A DNA stretch of 64,000 nucleotides from Nostoc sp. TH1S01 (lineage in GTDB: Bacteria; Cyanobacteriota; Cyanobacteriia; Cyanobacteriales; Nostocaceae): assembly GCA_018993265.1 (NCBI GenBank), contig JAGKSW010000041.1, positions 18,447-82,446 on the forward strand, in the 5' to 3' direction. Of the stretch, positions 17,913-27,733 are shown piece by piece. The notes beneath the pieces were generated by a model that saw nothing but the letters and a program-made list of their open reading frames with translations, was not told the origin of the DNA and made no database searches. The number at the start of each line of letters is the position of its first letter. The first letter of the stretch is position 1. The translations under genes were made by a program, and so were the position numbers.

Positions 17913-17937
17913 ACCGAAAAAGTTACAATTTTTCGGT
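17913..17937 (+). terminator. Hairpin downstream of the transglycosylase gene
   Basis: ACCGAAAAA and TTTTTCGGT form a perfect 9-bp stem with a 7-base loop, 13 bp after the stop codon. There is no long T run after it, so termination efficiency is uncertain. Confidence 0.55.
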
Positions 17938-18077
17938 GATTAGGTGTAGAAAGCATAGGTTCTCTGGTTATTTCTGATAACTCAAAATCTCCCAATTGGG
18001 CAAAGTGTTTATCAATAGAATTAACGTGCGTCTTATTGAAAGATTCACGTTAATTACAAATGATGAATTAGTATGTA

Positions 18078-18707
18078 TTAATTCTGGTGCATAGAGACAA
18101 ATTTTCTTTTGATGGCAATACCAAAGCCAGCCGCAGTCAAGCTACCAATAATAGTTAGAGGTTCAGGCACAGATGCCCCAGTTGATGCCTGAAAGTTAGC
18201 GTAAGTTAGTTCTGTAAAATAGAAAGTTGAAGCATTAATTGGTGCTATTGGAAATAAACCAATATTATGCTCATCAATTACTCCGCGCCACCAACCTGCG
18301 CCAAGACCATTACTAACAACAAAGGGAATATTCCATTGATGAGATAAGTTTCCGTCAATATCTTCTATTTTTGAAAATAAATTATCTGATGATTCATAGA
18401 AATTAATTAAGGTTTGCCAAAGAGTTGTACCTGCCTTTTGAGCATCGCTTTGATTTACATAAAAAGTTGTAATTCCTCTGTTTATCGGCGATAAATCTTC
18501 AAAAGTTCCAGTAACAAAATTTACGTCATACTTTTTACCTAAAACTTCTAAGCCTCTGATAGCCTTTAAGGAATTTTTTTCTTCATTCAGAATAAATGTT
18601 GGGTTATTTTGATCAGGAGTAATGCTAAAAGCTTCAGCCTTATTTATCAAACCACTGCACATAAGTGCCAATGCTGCGGTTGCAACAGCGAGAGATTTTT
18701 GGATCAT
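18078..18707 (-). CDS. PEP-CTERM sorted exported protein
   Basis: A 209-residue protein with an N-terminal signal peptide (hydrophobic ATAALALMCSGLI, cleavage after AEA near residue 26). Its C-terminal sorting tail has the VPEP motif, a hydrophobic helix (LTIIGSLTAAGFGIAI) and a KRKF basic end. PEP-CTERM proteins are exported and processed by an exosortase, often in organisms producing exopolysaccharide. The body is acidic and has no recognised domain. The exosortase gene is not in this window. Codon and base composition look like the neighbours. Confidence 0.85.
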   Translation of the reverse strand: MIQKSLAVATAALALMCSGLINKAEAFSITPDQNNPTFILNEEKNSLKAIRGLEVLGKKYDVNFVTGTFEDLSPINRGITTFYVNQSDAQKAGTTLWQTLINFYESSDNLFSKIEDIDGNLSHQWNIPFVVSNGLGAGWWRGVIDEHNIGLFPIAPINASTFYFTELTYANFQASTGASVPEPLTIIGSLTAAGFGIAIKRKFVSMHQN

Positions 18708-18872
18708 ATAATTAAAATCAATTTTTTTGACGTTTATTTGCTGTAGCTTTTAAAGCTAAATTTCTTTTATCGCGTTTTATTGTTCTTTAGCAATATTTAT
18801 GTAAAGTTTATATAAAAAATTTAATACAACACCTTGATAGTTTTTAGGGGTAAGAAAGGTGTAATTTGTAAT

Positions 18873-21800
18873 TTATTGCCTAAAACATAAAGCGCGATCG
18901 CTCTTGCTGACTTTAGGATTAGTCTGCAAATAATCATGTAATAAATCGCAACCCCGCCTCAGCAAATTTTCTAGTTTAATATCTGCTAAAGGCCTGAAAA
19001 TTACCATTCCTTTACCACTACCTGCGGCCAGAGTATGACCATCTGGGCTAAAACTCACACTAGTTAATTCTTCCTTATCGCCTTTGAGTGCAATTAGTAA
19101 TATTCCATCACGGTTCCATAGCTTGAGTTTGTCTTCGCTGGCCGCTACGATCCTTTTGCCATCGGGACTAAAACTCACACTAATGAAACTATCACCGTCT
19201 CCCGAAATATTATTGAGTAGTTGACCGTCTCGGCTCCAAATTTTTACTGTGCTATCAATACTAGCGGAAGCTAAAGTTTGACCGTTGGGCGACCAAGCCA
19301 CACCATTTACTGGACGGTTGTGACCTTTTAAAGTTTTTTGTAGTTTGCCATCCCGATTCCAAATCATCACTGTTTTATCATCGCTGGCGGAGGCTAATAA
19401 TTGACCATCAGGACTAAAATCCACCCAATTTACAGCGTCTTGATGTGCTGTTAAAGTGTGCAGCAGTTTGCCATCCTGACTCCACAGCTTGACTGTTTTA
19501 TCTTTACTAGCTGAGGCGATAATTTGACCATCAGGCGACCAAGCTACAGCCAATACTGTATCTTGATGTCCTGTAAAAGTATGCAGTAGTTTACCGTCAC
19601 GACTCCACAGCTTGACTGTTCTATCTTTACTACTAGAAGCAATTTTTTGACCATCTCTTGACCAAGCCACACCCCAAACTTGACCGTTGTGACCTTTGAA
19701 GGTGCGTAAAATTTGCCCTTGGCTATTCAAGATTTTGACAGTGGAATCTCGACTGGCGGCGGCGATGTTGCGGCTATCAGGGCTAAAACTGATACTTGTA
19801 ATCCAGTCGGCTTTGTCACTGTTGGGGTTACGTAACAGCACATCATCCCAGCGCCAAAGTTTGACAGTTTTGTCACGACTAGCGGAAATCACAGTCCGAC
19901 TGTCAGCACTAAAACTCACACTATTCACCCAATTATTATGACCTCTGAGAGTTCCCAACAGTAAACCTTGTGGACTCCACAACTTTACAGTTTGATCAAG
20001 ACTAGCAGAGGCAATTGTATGACCATCGGGACTAAAACTCACACTGGTAATTTCTGCTGTATGACCGGAAAAAGTTCTGATGAGTTGACCTTGGAGATTC
20101 CAGAGTTTAATTGTCTTGTCTAAACTGCCAGAAACAAGCGTTTTACTGTCGGGCGACCAAGCTAGGCTTTTCACAGCATCATCATTTGCTTGCCAACTTT
20201 TCAGTAATTTACCTTCCCGGTTCCACAGCTTAATAGTTTGATCAGCACTAGCAGAAGCCAGAGTTTGATTATCGGGCGACCAAGCAACATCTAAAACAGA
20301 ACTTTGGTGTCCGGTTAAGGTGCGGAGTAATTTACCGTCACGACTCCATAATTTTATGGTGTTGTCGGTGCTGGCGGAGGCGATAACTTGCCCATCGGGA
20401 CTGAAACTAACGCTATTAACTACAGCAGTATGACCTTTGAGGGTGTGGAGTAATTTACCTTCTCGGCTCCATAATCTCACGGTCATGTCTTGACTACCAG
20501 AGGCGATGATTTGTCCATCGGGACTAAAACTAACACTATTGACTATATCTTCATGTCCCAACAGAGTTTTGAGTAAAGTGCCATCAGCCCGCCAGAGTTT
20601 AATTGTATTATCGGCGCTACCGGAGACAATTAAAGAGCGATCGCTTTGCCAAAGCCCAGGGCTAACGCGGCTAAATACGGCACTATTCACCCCACCAGTA
20701 TGACTTTCTAACCTGTTAACCTCCCTGATTCCCGAAATTGCTTGGTATAACGCTGTTTGTACTTGCTGTCTGGTTGAGGGGTCTACCCATAAGGCTTGTT
20801 GTAATTTCCTCCCGGCTTTGATTCCTTCTTTTAAAGCATCGATACCTTTTTGAGATGCAAACAAAGCTTCACTAGAAACACTCAGGGTTTTAATTTCACT
20901 ATCTAAAACGGTGATGACAGAAATTGATAAGCCAAAGATAGCTAAAAATGCTACTGACAAAGCCACTTTCAGAGAACGATTTAATCGCGTTTCGTTGAGT
21001 TGTTGTGTTTCTTTAGCTTCTGCTAGTTGTGCTGTTAATTCTTTTTCTTTCAGCACCGACCTTAATTGTTCAATTTCTACCTGACTTAGTTCTTCGCGCT
21101 TGCGTAATTCTCGCAGTTCTGTAACTAAATCTAACCCTTGCTGGGGTTGAGCTTCTGGGAGTCTAGCTTGTTGCTTTTTTTGTTGGAGTTCGCTTTTGAG
21201 TCGTTGAATTTCAAATTCACTTTGATCAACTTTGCGGCGTAACTGATCAAGTTTAGCTTGTAAACTCGATTCTTGTTCTTGCAAGTAACGAATCAAATCT
21301 ACTAAATAATCATGAATTAATTGATAGCGTTCTGGCACATCAGGAAATAACACAACTAACCCAGAACTCACCAAAATATTTAAGACTAATTCTAATTTAC
21401 CTGCATCTTCTAGTTCCGAAATTTCTGTAGCTAATTCGGCACGAGTTTTAAAAGGTCTTTGATTGGTTTCATCTGTGAGTAAATATAAAACGAGTAAAGC
21501 GGCTCGCTCATTTTCGGGGCCGCAGTCTTTGATTAATTCTTTAATATAACGCTCAATTAATTTATTCGGGCGATATGGTTGATATTGCGCTAAAGTATTA
21601 ATCCGCTCGTCTTGGAGTTGTGCGCCGACAACTTGTAATTCAATGGGTCTGACTTCGCCCAAATCTGCTGATAAATCTTCCACCAAAGCATCAATTAACG
21701 CAGGTTCTAAATTCATTTGCGATCGCTCTGTTAACTTTTGAATGATAACTTTGGCATATTCGGGGGAAAAATTATTCAATTGATAACGAATACTTTTATC

Positions 21801-23981
21801 AAGAATATTATAATTAATTGCTTCTAAGGCTGACAGATTTTTAAATTCTAACAAGCGATGTAAATAATCTTCTCGGATAGAAAAGACTATTTTCACAAAG
21901 GAAACATTTAAACAATCTCGCAAAAATCTATCAAAATTTTTCCTCTCTATTTGCTGACTACAAGTAAAGAAAAATTCTTCAAATTGGTCAAAAATTAAAA
22001 CTGTAATTAAATGTTTATTCGCATTTTCATTTAATTTTGCCAAAATATCAGCGGTAGTGAGCGGGATGTTGAGGTTAGATACAGGTACTTCTAAGGCTTC
22101 TTCTCCCTGAATTTGCGACATCGCTGCTGTTAAAGCTTTACTAAATTCTCGCACCCAATCTGTATAAACTTGCATAACTACAGGCACAGCAATTTGGTCG
22201 CCGATGGTACGATTTTGTAAGGCTGGTACTAGTCCGGCGCTGACGGTGGAACTTTTACCTACACCTGATTGACCGTGAATGACCATCAACTTTTGGTCGG
22301 TGCGACCAATTTTGCCAATTAAGTTATTAATATCGCCTTCTCGACCAGAAGCAGCAATTTCTAAGGCGACGCTGCTAGTACCAGAAGGTGACATCAAGGC
22401 GGGGTTAGTTGCTTGTCTTTGGGGTTGCAAGCGTCCCGCGCCAATAAAAGCGCGAAAGCCATATTGTTGCTCTACAGAACGCCGTTTTTGTCGGATAGTG
22501 TAAGCTTCTGAATATCGCCCAGCCGCAAAGTAAAGCGATCGCAGCGTCCGTAATAAGCGAATATAACGATGGGGATTATATTGATGGGCGCTATTTTCTA
22601 ACGCATTCGGTAGTTCGTTCGCCGCTTTATCTAAATATTCGTTAGCAATTTTATGGTCGCCTAAACTTTGTTGGGCTTCGGCTAAAATTAAATAATAAAT
22701 TTGCGCTAGCAATAAGGGAAATAAATATTGATGGGTAGCGCCTTGTCTTTGAGCTTCTCCTAATTTTAGTAAAGATACATGGGCTAAAATACTTGCCTGC
22801 ATCCACCGCGACTGCTGCAAAGCTACTTGTGCTAAAAAACCATAGTCACAAGCAAGTTGAATTTGACTACCATAAATTTGATGCAATTCTAAAGATTTTT
22901 GCGCTACCGTCTGTAACTCTGACCACTCTTCTAGATGCTCTAAAACTTCAGCAAGTTGACTAATAAATTCGGCAACGATATCAAGTCTCTGCGCTAACTG
23001 CAACACATTACATGATTGCTGTAAATAAGATTTAGATTCATCCCAACAACGGCGGTTTTCAATTTGATTTTGCTCGGCGAGGCGGATATAACATAATCCC
23101 AAATAATAAAGTAATACACCTTGGCGGACTAACGGCGAAGTGTGATTACTGAGAATATCTAATTCCGTAGTCCAAGTATTTGGAATTGTTTGGAGAGAAT
23201 TTTCTGTAGCATTTTCTAATGCTAATTGCTGCCAAACTTTTAAGCTTTGTTGAAAATGAGTTATGGCTCGCTGAATGCGATCGCTCACATAATTATCTAA
23301 CCCAAACACAAATTCTAAACTGGCGTATAATTCTGGTTCTAAAGTAATTCCCCGATGTCGTAATTCCTTAATAGCAAAATGAAGTTCATCGTTATGTTCC
23401 CAGACTTGCTCTAAGGTAGAATATTGCTCTGTACCTGAATTATCTTGATGTTGTGTAGGTAAAACTGTCGCAAATAACGAGTCTGTTTCTTGGCGTAAAA
23501 AATCTTGCAATTGAGTTGTCGTCATTTCAAACCGAATTGGTGTCGCCGCCCAACTCGCAAAATCTGGTGCTAACCGCACTACTTTTTGCAATATCTCATC
23601 ATTCACCCAAAAAATCATTGGGAATGGGTGACGCTTGGGAAATTCATCCCGAATTTGATTTATAGAACTGAGTAAATCATCAATACGTTCGACGGACTCT
23701 AAACCCAAAATATTCAATGCAGATGGTTGCTGTTCATCACTCCGCAATTGAATATGAATTGTGCTGTAAAGACTTCTCGCATTTTGGGGGATAACTAGTT
23801 GCTTGATTGAACTTGATGCAGACGCTTCTAATTGTTGGAGTATTTGCGCTTGCAAGACGCGGTAGTTACAACACACCAAAACTACAGAGAATTGACCCCG
23901 TGACAGGGAAATCGCTCTGCTTAAACTCCGCAACGCCCGCTCGTTAGCTGATTTTATATCTGCTTGTGTGTGTTCAACCAT
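18873..23981 (-). CDS. TPR-STAND NTPase-transmembrane-WD40 protein
   Basis: A ~1702-residue protein from the ATG at 23979-23981, chosen over an upstream TTG (24029) because GGAGA precedes it. Residues 1-190 are an alpha/beta domain resembling a degenerate NTPase (PMIFWVNDEIL). Residues 200-510 are TPR-like helices. Residues ~545-880 are a STAND NTPase with Walker A GQSGVGKS at 570-577 and Walker B LIFDQFEEF near 662-670. A coiled coil of ~90 residues follows, then one transmembrane helix (~1004-1026) and 14 WD40 repeats (~1095-1660), many with GHxxxVxSVSFSPDG. The WD40 propeller is the likely ligand sensor and the NTPase the switch. The gene overlaps the 3' end of the adjacent ATPase gene by 28 bp, so the two form an operon. 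Confidence 0.88.
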   Translation of the reverse strand: MVEHTQADIKSANERALRSLSRAISLSRGQFSVVLVCCNYRVLQAQILQQLEASASSSIKQLVIPQNARSLYSTIHIQLRSDEQQPSALNILGLESVERIDDLLSSINQIRDEFPKRHPFPMIFWVNDEILQKVVRLAPDFASWAATPIRFEMTTTQLQDFLRQETDSLFATVLPTQHQDNSGTEQYSTLEQVWEHNDELHFAIKELRHRGITLEPELYASLEFVFGLDNYVSDRIQRAITHFQQSLKVWQQLALENATENSLQTIPNTWTTELDILSNHTSPLVRQGVLLYYLGLCYIRLAEQNQIENRRCWDESKSYLQQSCNVLQLAQRLDIVAEFISQLAEVLEHLEEWSELQTVAQKSLELHQIYGSQIQLACDYGFLAQVALQQSRWMQASILAHVSLLKLGEAQRQGATHQYLFPLLLAQIYYLILAEAQQSLGDHKIANEYLDKAANELPNALENSAHQYNPHRYIRLLRTLRSLYFAAGRYSEAYTIRQKRRSVEQQYGFRAFIGAGRLQPQRQATNPALMSPSGTSSVALEIAASGREGDINNLIGKIGRTDQKLMVIHGQSGVGKSSTVSAGLVPALQNRTIGDQIAVPVVMQVYTDWVREFSKALTAAMSQIQGEEALEVPVSNLNIPLTTADILAKLNENANKHLITVLIFDQFEEFFFTCSQQIERKNFDRFLRDCLNVSFVKIVFSIREDYLHRLLEFKNLSALEAINYNILDKSIRYQLNNFSPEYAKVIIQKLTERSQMNLEPALIDALVEDLSADLGEVRPIELQVVGAQLQDERINTLAQYQPYRPNKLIERYIKELIKDCGPENERAALLVLYLLTDETNQRPFKTRAELATEISELEDAGKLELVLNILVSSGLVVLFPDVPERYQLIHDYLVDLIRYLQEQESSLQAKLDQLRRKVDQSEFEIQRLKSELQQKKQQARLPEAQPQQGLDLVTELRELRKREELSQVEIEQLRSVLKEKELTAQLAEAKETQQLNETRLNRSLKVALSVAFLAIFGLSISVITVLDSEIKTLSVSSEALFASQKGIDALKEGIKAGRKLQQALWVDPSTRQQVQTALYQAISGIREVNRLESHTGGVNSAVFSRVSPGLWQSDRSLIVSGSADNTIKLWRADGTLLKTLLGHEDIVNSVSFSPDGQIIASGSQDMTVRLWSREGKLLHTLKGHTAVVNSVSFSPDGQVIASASTDNTIKLWSRDGKLLRTLTGHQSSVLDVAWSPDNQTLASASADQTIKLWNREGKLLKSWQANDDAVKSLAWSPDSKTLVSGSLDKTIKLWNLQGQLIRTFSGHTAEITSVSFSPDGHTIASASLDQTVKLWSPQGLLLGTLRGHNNWVNSVSFSADSRTVISASRDKTVKLWRWDDVLLRNPNSDKADWITSISFSPDSRNIAAASRDSTVKILNSQGQILRTFKGHNGQVWGVAWSRDGQKIASSSKDRTVKLWSRDGKLLHTFTGHQDTVLAVAWSPDGQIIASASKDKTVKLWSQDGKLLHTLTAHQDAVNWVDFSPDGQLLASASDDKTVMIWNRDGKLQKTLKGHNRPVNGVAWSPNGQTLASASIDSTVKIWSRDGQLLNNISGDGDSFISVSFSPDGKRIVAASEDKLKLWNRDGILLIALKGDKEELTSVSFSPDGHTLAAGSGKGMVIFRPLADIKLENLLRRGCDLLHDYLQTNPKVSKSDRALCFRQ

Positions 23982-25288
23982 GATTGAAATTTTTGCGTCT
24001 CCGCGATAACTGGGTTGACAGCAAACCAAGCACCTCGATGATCACGATATTCAAAAACAAATAAGCTACGTAAAAGAGCGTGATAGGCGATATCACCACC
24101 AACTCTTTGCTGTTCTACCACCTGAAAAATTAGTTCCCATTCTTCTGGGTCGATGGCGTGGGCGCGGTAGTCTCGTTGACGTTGAATCACTAGTTCTACG
24201 CAGTCGCGCTCAAAAGGTGGATCTTGTTCTCTCAAGCAGTCGAACAGCAACCCTAGTAAATCCCGGACGTGACCACCGCTAATTAAGCACAATCGATCTA
24301 AAGTTTCCAGATTATCAAATATCTCTGTAACTAAGCTTAAGCGATCGCTCACTTCAATGTCAGGAAAAGCCCTAGCTAACACCATCTGTCGCATCAGTGA
24401 TAGCCCCTGGTTAAATATTTCCCCAGAACGCAAACGCACAGGTATCATTGGTAAAACCTTGGGCGCAACCCCACCACCCAAACGATGTTGCAGTTCGGCG
24501 CTATCGTTAGAAAAGATTAAAGATAAAGGGATTGTGTAAACTAAGTGACACGCCAGTTTACGTAATTGTTCACCACGTTCAATAAATAAATATTCTGGCA
24601 GCGATCGCCCCGATGGTACAGGACGAATCGCTACCCTATCCAAGTTATCAACAATCACGACTAGACCTTTTTTACCTTGATTCTTCAGTTCGTTGTTGGC
24701 GCGTTCTAGTAGTTCTTTATTAATTGACTGCAAAATATTTTGGGTACGCGGTTCGAGATAATCTCTTAAGCGTCGCCGCAGTTGGGGACTTTCTTTAGTT
24801 TTGGCGGTAATTTTCGCTATCCCCACAGATAATTCTCCTTCCACTCCCAAGTCAATTGGTGTTTGGAGAAAATCGACAACTTCTGTAAATAATTTGGCGA
24901 AGTAACTCGGCTTGAGCCGGATTTTATTGGCTTCCAGACTTTCGCTCACTTGACCCGCGATCGCCAATAAAATATCTGTTATATCTACATCTGCCATTTC
25001 TAAGACATGGGTAGACTCAAAATAAACCACATGGAATTTTTGCTCTTCTAACTCGGCTTTTAACCGCAACAATTCTGTCGATTTTCCACAACCCAAATGT
25101 CCCGTAAACAATTGACAAGTGGGAGTATCAGGCGAAATGCGCGTAATTGTCCGCAGCAAAGCCTCAATGATTTTGCCACCCCGCACCGCCGCAAAATCGA
25201 TATAATAGCGGCGATCGCTTGCATCTCCCATTACCAAAGGGCGACTAGGATTGCAAGCCTGATAAAATCTTTCTAAATCTAAAGGCAT
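23954..25288 (-). CDS. AAA-type P-loop ATPase (partner of the WD40 STAND protein)
   Basis: A 444-residue cytoplasmic ATPase. Walker A is GHLGCGKST at residues 63-71, Walker B VVIVDNLD at 210-217 and a sensor-like SGGHVRDLLGLL near 345, recalling the ORC/Cdc6-like and KAP-type AAA ATPases. The N-terminus (LERFYQACNPSRPLVMGD) is a recurrent start of a cyanobacterial family that lies next to TPR/WD40 STAND genes. It is the first gene of the two-gene operon; its stop lies inside the next gene. No catalytic effector domain is visible, so a regulatory or scaffold role coupled to the downstream sensor is inferred. Confidence 0.8.
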   Translation of the reverse strand: MPLDLERFYQACNPSRPLVMGDASDRRYYIDFAAVRGGKIIEALLRTITRISPDTPTCQLFTGHLGCGKSTELLRLKAELEEQKFHVVYFESTHVLEMADVDITDILLAIAGQVSESLEANKIRLKPSYFAKLFTEVVDFLQTPIDLGVEGELSVGIAKITAKTKESPQLRRRLRDYLEPRTQNILQSINKELLERANNELKNQGKKGLVVIVDNLDRVAIRPVPSGRSLPEYLFIERGEQLRKLACHLVYTIPLSLIFSNDSAELQHRLGGGVAPKVLPMIPVRLRSGEIFNQGLSLMRQMVLARAFPDIEVSDRLSLVTEIFDNLETLDRLCLISGGHVRDLLGLLFDCLREQDPPFERDCVELVIQRQRDYRAHAIDPEEWELIFQVVEQQRVGGDIAYHALLRSLFVFEYRDHRGAWFAVNPVIAETQKFQSWLNTHKQI

Positions 25289-25666
25289 AATTAATTTTAT
25301 TTACTTTGTAAACAATCAGGGATAGTGCAACCTGCTCAATAAATATATTTATTTTGATTAATTTAGGTATTTATACAATAAAAATTACTGAGTATTCCTA
25401 CGTTAATTAGTATTTTTTAGATTAATTTATATTTATTTTTTTATATCACACAGTAGCAGTCAATGTAGGGCAATCACACAAATTCTATCCGCATGCATCC
25501 GCGTGCATCTGCGGTTAATTATTTCTTCTTGTACTTCACTGATTCTATAACCGCTATATATTTTTTATCAAATAAAAATAGATCCCCAACTTCTTGAAGA
25601 AGTCGGGGATCTTGTCTTTCAACGCATATTTTAATCAATGGTTGGTAAGAACCAATCCCGTGAACA
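25289..25666. other. AT-rich gap with SDR-type hairpin at its end
   Basis: About 380 bp between the ATPase and TPR genes, both on the minus strand. It contains a CCGCATGCATCCGCGTGCAT segment and the palindromic repeat 25580-25612. No gene is supported. The hairpin lies just downstream of the TPR gene and may end its transcript. Confidence 0.55.
25580..25612. repeat. Palindromic small dispersed repeat (AGATCCCC..GGGGATCT), copy 1
   Basis: AGATCCCCAACTTCT, a 3-base loop (TGA) and AGAAGTCGGGGATCT form a near-perfect 15-bp stem. Other copies are at 42011-42043 and 52091-52123. The position downstream of the TPR gene would allow a terminator role. Confidence 0.85.
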
Positions 25667-26806
25667 TCAATTTCGCTTTTTCTGCAACTTTGTTAATCTA
25701 TCTTTTAATACAAGTTCGCGTTTAGTATCTTCTAGAGTATTGGCGATCGCAATTGCTCTTTCGTAAAAATTTTTGGCAGTAGAATAATTACCTAAATGCT
25801 CGTAGAACTCAGCATAAGATTCAAACGACTTTAACTGTTCTGGGAGATTTTGTAATTCTTGAGCGATAACTAAACGCTCTTGGAGTAATTCAAAAGCGCG
25901 TTCATTGCGTCCCACAGAAGTATGCGCCTTTACTAAACCATCAATGGCGCGTAATTGAATAGTGCGATCGCCATTGAGTCTCGCCAGCCGCATTGCTAAT
26001 CCATAAGCGCCGATTGTATCTTGATAATTTCCCGCAGCCAGATAAGCATCACCTAAATTATTCAAAGTGTTGGCTTCACCAGTTAAATCATTTTTTTGAC
26101 GGCGATAAGTCAAAGCAGTTTCATACAGTTTAATCGCCTGATTGTATTCACCCAATCTCGCAGCCACTAAACCTAAATTACTCAAAGAAAGTCCTTGACC
26201 TTCGATATTGTTTACCCCTTGAGCAATTGTCAATGCTTCTTGAACAGTCTGTCCTGCTGCTACAGTTTCATCTTCTTGCAGGAGAATTGCGGCGATATTA
26301 TTTAAAGCAAAAATTTGCGCTTGAAAATCTTTGGTATCGCGTGCGATCGCCAATCGTCGGCGTAAAGCATCTTCCCCTTCTTTGTAACGCTCTTGTTGAA
26401 TATAAGCTTTAGCTAATAATTCATAAGTTAACCCTGTAGCTCTTACATCACCAATTGAATGATAAATATCTAAAGCTTGTAAGCAAGAGTCGATAGTTTT
26501 AGCCGCATTTCCTGAGCGATATTGTTGTTCACCAATCCGCAGCAAACTATCAGCTTCATCTCTCGAATATTGCCAACTGGAACTGCTTAAAGGACGATGA
26601 AGTTGTTGAGTAATATCACTGGCATTTGCAGCAATTGGAGTTAATAAAAAAGTAACAAGTAAAAAGAAAAAACTAAAAAATGGGAATTTATCAACCCGTC
26701 GCCCGATAGTGATACCCTTAATAAGCCAAAACCCGTAGTTTCTAGAGTTAAAAGTGTTAGTGAAATCCAAAACGGTATGCTTTGGGAATAAATGCCGTTG
26801 CTGCAT
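25667..26806 (-). CDS. Exported or membrane-anchored TPR protein
   Basis: A 379-residue protein. After a polar N-terminus of ~37 residues comes a hydrophobic signal or anchor (FPFFSFFFLLVTFLLTPIAANA, possible cleavage after ANA near 62). The rest is six or more TPR/Sel-like helical pairs, including GLSLSNLGLVAARLGEYNQA and EANTLNNLGDAYLAAGNYQD, with the pattern of a Rapsyn/LGN-type superhelix. Protein interaction is the likely role; the partner is unknown. The true start could be internal, since the signal lies unusually far from the first ATG. The SDR hairpin follows it. Confidence 0.8.
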   Translation of the reverse strand: MQQRHLFPKHTVLDFTNTFNSRNYGFWLIKGITIGRRVDKFPFFSFFFLLVTFLLTPIAANASDITQQLHRPLSSSSWQYSRDEADSLLRIGEQQYRSGNAAKTIDSCLQALDIYHSIGDVRATGLTYELLAKAYIQQERYKEGEDALRRRLAIARDTKDFQAQIFALNNIAAILLQEDETVAAGQTVQEALTIAQGVNNIEGQGLSLSNLGLVAARLGEYNQAIKLYETALTYRRQKNDLTGEANTLNNLGDAYLAAGNYQDTIGAYGLAMRLARLNGDRTIQLRAIDGLVKAHTSVGRNERAFELLQERLVIAQELQNLPEQLKSFESYAEFYEHLGNYSTAKNFYERAIAIANTLEDTKRELVLKDRLTKLQKKRN

Positions 26807-26896
26807 AAAACTTACCCGTGAAAATTCGGCTTAGAGTATAAAGTTTCTGTAAAAGTTTTATTGTGTGCGGCATAATTACCATACATATCAGCGATA

Positions 26897-27535
26897 TTAC
26901 GTAGTTGATGAAGGAACTAAATCTTCGCCCAAGTAGATAGCGCGGATGTCAGCAGGTAATTTGTCCTCTAGCATACGATAGCCTTCTTGGAGAAAATTGG
27001 CTACTTCGGCAGGGGCAATTCTTTCGCCCTCAGCTTGCAAATAAGCTGCAATTCTGGTTTCACTCCAATGAAAAGTTTGTGCCATCAACACCATCAAGCG
27101 TAATATCGGTGGTAATTGGTCTAAGGCTTTTTCTACATAACACCATAAAGGCGGGGAAGTTGCTTGCAGCGAATAATGAATTGCTTCTGTTGGTGGTAGT
27201 TCAATCTCGTTAATACAAAAAGCTGTAATATTAATGATCCAATTTTGTAAAGTTAAGCCTTCTTGCCCTGGTTGGGGGTTTTCTAAATCTAACCCGCCCA
27301 ATTCGTAATAGATATGTCGCCAAGTCAGGGCAAATAGATAATCTGCCTGCACAGGCGATCGCGCCGAATGTTGAATTAAGGTATAAACTATTGGGCTATA
27401 ACGACAAAAAATCACCGTAAAGTACTTGCCAGCCTCTGGATATCTTTGAAAGAGACTCAGTAGTTCCTGGTCGTTGTGATGAAACAGCGATTTAACTAGC
27501 GGGTGATTTGTTTCAGGAAAATGAGGAATTTGCAT
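26897..27535 (-). CDS. Sigma-70-family-like (ECF) protein
   Basis: A 212-residue cytoplasmic protein. The N-terminal half has a region-2-like helical core (YSPIVYTLIQHSARSPVQADYLFALTWRHIYYEL) followed by WIINITAFCINEI, reminiscent of the WLxxIARNxxxDE stretch of ECF sigma factors. The C-terminal half (ALDQLPPILRLMVLMAQTFHWSETRIAAYL) looks like region 4 with its helix-turn-helix. Conserved -10 recognition residues are weak, so it may be a divergent sigma factor or a sigma-derived regulator. No anti-sigma gene is adjacent. The next gene on this strand, the TPR protein, starts ~90 bp downstream. Confidence 0.6.
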   Translation of the reverse strand: MQIPHFPETNHPLVKSLFHHNDQELLSLFQRYPEAGKYFTVIFCRYSPIVYTLIQHSARSPVQADYLFALTWRHIYYELGGLDLENPQPGQEGLTLQNWIINITAFCINEIELPPTEAIHYSLQATSPPLWCYVEKALDQLPPILRLMVLMAQTFHWSETRIAAYLQAEGERIAPAEVANFLQEGYRMLEDKLPADIRAIYLGEDLVPSSTT

Positions 27536-27733
27536 AAGGCTTTTCGCTAAAAGTTGTTAAGATTAATGTTTATAACAATAGCCCCAGAGTGCAACCCGTA
27601 AAATTTTTGTTTAGGTCTGTTTGCTGTCGAAGCTCAGACTACTTTAGTATTGATACACTAGAAACAAAGACTTAATCTTAGTCTTTATCAATAAAAATAG
27701 AAGCGGCTCCCTTATACAATCTTCAATTTGTTC

